Source: Cyclobacteriaceae bacterium
GTDB lineage: Bacteria > Bacteroidota > Bacteroidia > Cytophagales > Cyclobacteriaceae
Length of the DNA: 9,429 bases
Assembly (NCBI GenBank): GCA_025455445.1
Contig: JALOMN010000183.1
Span: 1-9,429 of the forward strand
Direction: 5' to 3'
Shown here piece after piece: positions 7,052 to 9,429 of this stretch (its first letter is position 1; every line of letters begins with the position of its first letter). A program made the position numbers and the translations under genes. Under the pieces are notes generated by a model, which was not told the DNA's origin, searched no databases, and saw only the letters and a program-made list of their open reading frames with translations.

Positions 7052-7633
7052 CTAACCAATCACTTCCTTTTCAATGAGAAGAATGAGAATGTGGATAATT
7101 TTTATGTGCACTTCCTGAATGCGATCGGCATATCCGAAATGAGGCACGCGTAATTCAATATCTGCCAAAGGGGCAAGTTTGCCTCCGTCTTTACCAGACA
7201 GAATAATCACACTCATTCCTTTTTCCTTTGCAGTTTGAGCAGCCTTTATAATGTTAGCTGAGTTTCCGCTGGTGCTGATGCCCAAAAGCACATCACCTTT
7301 ATTGCCGAGTGCTTCCAGGTATCGTGAAAAGACAAACTCATATCCATAATCATTACTCACGCACGAAATATGACTTGGGTCACTAACACAAATTGCTGGT
7401 ATTGCCTTACGATTATCGCGATAACGGCCAGTAAGTTCTTCCGCAAAATGCATGGCATCGCAGTGTGAACCACCATTGCCACATGAAATTACTTTTCCAC
7501 CCTTTTTCACTGAATCTGAAATAAGCCGGGCTGCAGTTTCAATTTTGGTTAGATTTTCTGCGTCCGCTAAAAAATTATGAAGTACATCAGCTGCCTGTTG
7601 AAGTTCTGCGGCAATGATAGTAGAATAGCCCAT
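7052..7633 (-). CDS. gmhA: D-sedoheptulose-7-phosphate isomerase (GmhA)
   Basis: A cytoplasmic SIS-fold enzyme converting sedoheptulose 7-phosphate to D-glycero-D-manno-heptose 7-phosphate, the first step of ADP-heptose synthesis for the LPS core and some S-layer or capsule glycans. Start: ATG at 7633-7631, giving 193 residues that open [18 protein letters not shown], in register with E. coli GmhA; a TTG two codons upstream is less likely. The phosphosugar site is seen as [20 protein letters not shown] and [12 protein letters not shown]. The catalytic set known from other GmhA proteins is present: His62, Glu66, Gln173 in ADRIQE and His181 in IIHILI. Compared from memory, it is strikingly close to the enterobacterial enzyme over its whole length. 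It starts 6 bases after the stop of the small membrane protein gene and shares its promoter. Confidence 0.97.
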   Translation of the reverse strand: MGYSTIIAAELQQAADVLHNFLADAENLTKIETAARLISDSVKKGGKVISCGNGGSHCDAMHFAEELTGRYRDNRKAIPAICVSDPSHISCVSNDYGYEFVFSRYLEALGNKGDVLLGISTSGNSANIIKAAQTAKEKGMSVIILSGKDGGKLAPLADIELRVPHFGYADRIQEVHIKIIHILILLIEKEVIG

Positions 7634-7639
7634 AGCCAA

Positions 7640-7981
7640 TTACATGGTTTTATCTTTGGAAGAGGAAGCCTGAGGTAAAGTTTCTTCACCTTTTGCAGTT
7701 TGCTGCATATCATAAATCTTCGCTTTCAAGGTATTGTTTTCATGCCGCATGATGCCTTGATTCTTTTCAGCAGATTTTGTTTCGATCCAACTCCAGATAA
7801 AATCAATCAGAAATAAAATCACCCCCAGCAGGGAGCCAAACCACATTAACGAGATTTTTGAATAGAGGCCCAGAAGAATATTTAAATCATTCTTCTGCAG
7901 TTGAATGTAGGAAATCAATGCTAAGACAATAACATGATAAACCCCGAATATGATAAAGAAAATACGCCTGCGTTTATTCAT
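7640..7981 (-). CDS. Small two-helix membrane protein with polar coiled-coil-like tail, upstream of gmhA
   Basis: I do not recognise a named family. The 113-residue protein begins with a basic MNKRRR, then a hydrophobic helix at about 7-26, a short loop, a second helix at about 44-66, and a polar tail. The tail (67-95, with EKNQGIMRHENNTLKAKIYDMQQ) has heptad-like hydrophobic spacing and could form a short coiled coil; the last 20 residues are low-complexity and probably disordered. By the positive-inside rule both ends face the cytoplasm. The layout resembles LapA-type envelope proteins (two helices plus a cytoplasmic coiled coil), but I see no sequence hallmark to claim that. It has its own promoter and its stop is 6 bases before gmhA, which suggests a role at the inner membrane connected with heptose/LPS synthesis. 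That link rests on position only. Confidence 0.75.
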   Translation of the reverse strand: MNKRRRIFFIIFGVYHVIVLALISYIQLQKNDLNILLGLYSKISLMWFGSLLGVILFLIDFIWSWIETKSAEKNQGIMRHENNTLKAKIYDMQQTAKGEETLPQASSSKDKTM

Positions 7982-7998
7982 GCTTTGAAATGGTGCAA

Positions 7999-8028
7999 CA
8001 AACTTATGCTTTTTCGATCAATTCAAAA
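7999..8028 (-). promoter_or_regulatory. Bacteroidota-type promoter for the small membrane protein gene and gmhA
   Basis: On the minus strand a TTTTG (8028-8024) forms a -33 box, and TAAGTTTG (8006-7999) matches the -7 consensus TAnnTTTG exactly. The 17-base spacer is inside the known 17-23 range. The -7 box ends 17 bases before the ATG at 7981, so the leader would be about ten bases long. It lies directly downstream of the putative terminator of the ABC exporter gene, where a new promoter is expected. This is the best promoter in the window. Confidence 0.6.
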
Positions 8029-8031
8029 GTT

Positions 8032-8054
8032 AAAAAATGCACAAAACCTTGCAT
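8032..8054 (-). terminator. Possible intrinsic terminator of the ABC exporter gene
   Basis: Starting 6 bases after the exporter stop codon, the minus strand reads ATGCA, an 8-base loop, TGCAT and then five more T residues. The stem is only five pairs and AT-rich, so the structure is weak. Its position right after the gene and just before the next promoter, together with the T-run, supports a terminator. Confidence 0.4.
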
Positions 8055-8060
8055 GAAATA

Positions 8061-9428
8061 TTATTGCTCCGCTTTTTGAATGGTCGCAAGCTTGCGATAT
8101 AACCCATTCTTTCTGCTCAGTTCTTCATGCGTGCCACGCTCAGAAATCTCACCTTGCTGAATAACAATTATCTCATCGGCATTCTGTATGGTACTTAACC
8201 GGTGGGCTATTACGACAGAAGTACGGTTTTTCATGAGGCTGAATAAAGCATCCTGCACCAGTCGTTCAGATTCTGAATCCAGTGCCGAAGTGGCTTCATC
8301 TAAAATTAAGATAGGTGGATTTTTAAGCACCGCACGTGCTATACTCAGTCGTTGGCGCTGCCCACCCGATAGTTTGCTGCCTCGTTCGCCTATAAAAGTC
8401 TGGTATCCATTTTCGGATTGCATGATAAAATCATGGGCATTGGCGATTCTCGCTGCTTCCATTACATCGGCTTCGCTTACATGTGGCATCCCAAATGCGA
8501 TATTATTGTAAATGGTATCGTTAAATAAAATCGACTCTTGTGTAACCACTCCTATCTGCTTTCGCAAAGATTCTAACTCAATATCCTTCAGTGAAATGCC
8601 ATCGAGTAAAACATCACCCTCAGTAGGATCATAGAACCGTGGAATCAAATCGGCCAGAGTTGATTTTCCACCACCCGATGGCCCCACCAATGCGATTGTT
8701 TTTCCTTTGCCAATTCGAAGATTGATGTTCTTCAGCACCTTATCTGAATCATATGCAAAACTCACATTGCGGAATTCAATATCGTTTTCGAAGGAGCTGA
8801 TTTCTATCGCACCTGGCTTACTTTTAATTACAGGTTGCTGGTCAATTAATTGAAATATTCGCTTCGCAGATGCAGTGCCTCTCTGCAAGGAGGTTATCCC
8901 ATTAGAGAAATTTTTAGCGGGTTGTATGATCATCGCAAAAATTGCAAGGAAAGTCATGAAGGCTGCAGGCTCCAACGAAGAGTCCTCGCTGAGCACCATC
9001 TTGCCGCCATAGAAAATAATACCGGCAATGATTATTACACCCAGTATTTCTGATACAGGGCCGGACATTTCATTTTTGTAGGACATTGACTTGCTCGTCT
9101 TACGATAAAAACCACTTTCATTTTCAATTTTCTCAATTACAAAATCGCGCGCGTTAAATGCTTTAATTACCCGCATGCCGCTGAACGTCTCATCCAAAAT
9201 ATTCAATATGCGACCCAGTGACTCCTGACTTTGGGTGGCTTGTTTTTTCAAGCGCTTTATAATTTCTGCCAATACACCACCCGTGATTGGCAACACAAGC
9301 AGTGTGAAAAAAGTTAGTTTGGGCGAGATGGTAAAAAGCACGAAAAAATACACCGCTATAGTAATGGGTTCTTTCATTACTGCTTTCAGACTATTCATTA
9401 CTGCACTTTCTACTTCATTTACATCGTT
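8061..9428 (-). CDS. MsbA-like ABC exporter (fused membrane and ATPase domains), 5' part outside window
   Basis: Half-transporter that acts as a homo- or heterodimer in the inner membrane; MsbA relatives flip lipid A-core or other amphipathic lipids. The frame stays open to the window edge, so an ATG at 9398 is internal; 455 residues are visible, and about 150 N-terminal residues with helices 1-2 are missing. Counting from the first full codon: NDVNEVESAVMNSLKA (intracellular loop), helices 3-4 at about 20-58, ETFSGMRVIKAFNA coupling region near 80-93, helices 5-6 at about 126-174. The nucleotide-binding domain has Walker A GPSGGGKST (249-257), Q-loop Gln297, signature LSGGQ (353-357), Walker B ILILDE with Glu378, D-loop SALD and H-loop His409. 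All catalytic residues are intact. Being close to gmhA supports a lipid or LPS export role, but Bacteroidota have several paralogues, so the substrate is not certain. Confidence 0.93.
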   Translation of the reverse strand, partial: NDVNEVESAVMNSLKAVMKEPITIAVYFFVLFTISPKLTFFTLLVLPITGGVLAEIIKRLKKQATQSQESLGRILNILDETFSGMRVIKAFNARDFVIEKIENESGFYRKTSKSMSYKNEMSGPVSEILGVIIIAGIIFYGGKMVLSEDSSLEPAAFMTFLAIFAMIIQPAKNFSNGITSLQRGTASAKRIFQLIDQQPVIKSKPGAIEISSFENDIEFRNVSFAYDSDKVLKNINLRIGKGKTIALVGPSGGGKSTLADLIPRFYDPTEGDVLLDGISLKDIELESLRKQIGVVTQESILFNDTIYNNIAFGMPHVSEADVMEAARIANAHDFIMQSENGYQTFIGERGSKLSGGQRQRLSIARAVLKNPPILILDEATSALDSESERLVQDALFSLMKNRTSVVIAHRLSTIQNADEIIVIQQGEISERGTHEELSRKNGLYRKLATIQKAEQ

Positions 9429-9429
9429 G

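Noticed and set aside
9396..9398. ATG at 9398 as the start of the ABC exporter
   Set aside because: Codons upstream to the window edge read NDVNEVESAV, a conserved exporter loop, so the ATG is internal and the gene is truncated by the window.

Overview
The window comes from a member of the Bacteroidota, probably a Cytophagales- or Chitinophagales-like Gram-negative. The pointers are: separate nuoA, nuoB, nuoC and nuoD genes with Bacteroidota-type protein sequences; families typical of the phylum (DUF4199, DUF1761, a short two-helix membrane LuxR regulator); promoters of the TTTG/TAnnTTTG type instead of -35/-10 boxes; moderate-to-low GC; and an LPS-type envelope (gmhA, MsbA-like exporter). 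All twelve genes lie on the minus strand, so transcription runs from high to low coordinates. Every sizeable plus-strand frame is an antisense shadow. No tRNA, rRNA, CRISPR array, insertion sequence or phage gene is visible.

Layout in the direction of transcription. (1) 9428-8061: the C-terminal three quarters of an MsbA-like ABC exporter (5' end outside the window), followed by a possible terminator. (2) 7981-7052: a well-formed promoter, a small two-helix membrane protein with a polar coiled-coil-like tail, then gmhA (sedoheptulose-7-phosphate isomerase) 6 bases later. Together with the exporter this is an envelope/LPS neighbourhood. (3) 6952-4961: yifB (ComM-like MCM/AAA+ ATPase) followed after 30 bases by a membrane-anchored LuxR-type HTH protein with no receiver domain. 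(4) 4802-3425: a DUF4199 gene that has lost its first two membrane helices and is out of frame with its natural start, then DUF1801 (2 bases later) and DUF1761. (5) 3399-2542: a YpfJ-type neutral zinc metallopeptidase. (6) 2490-1: the start of the complex I operon, nuoA-nuoB-nuoC-nuoD, with nuoD cut by the window edge; its promoter region carries a 22-bp near-perfect palindrome.

Most of this is ordinary core-genome content and I see no new defence or mobile system. The points most worth a second look are: the nuoC/nuoD junction, where a single in-frame TAA followed directly by a TTG start separates what is one NuoCD polypeptide in E. coli; the broken DUF4199 gene beside the membrane LuxR protein; and the palindrome overlapping the nuo promoter.
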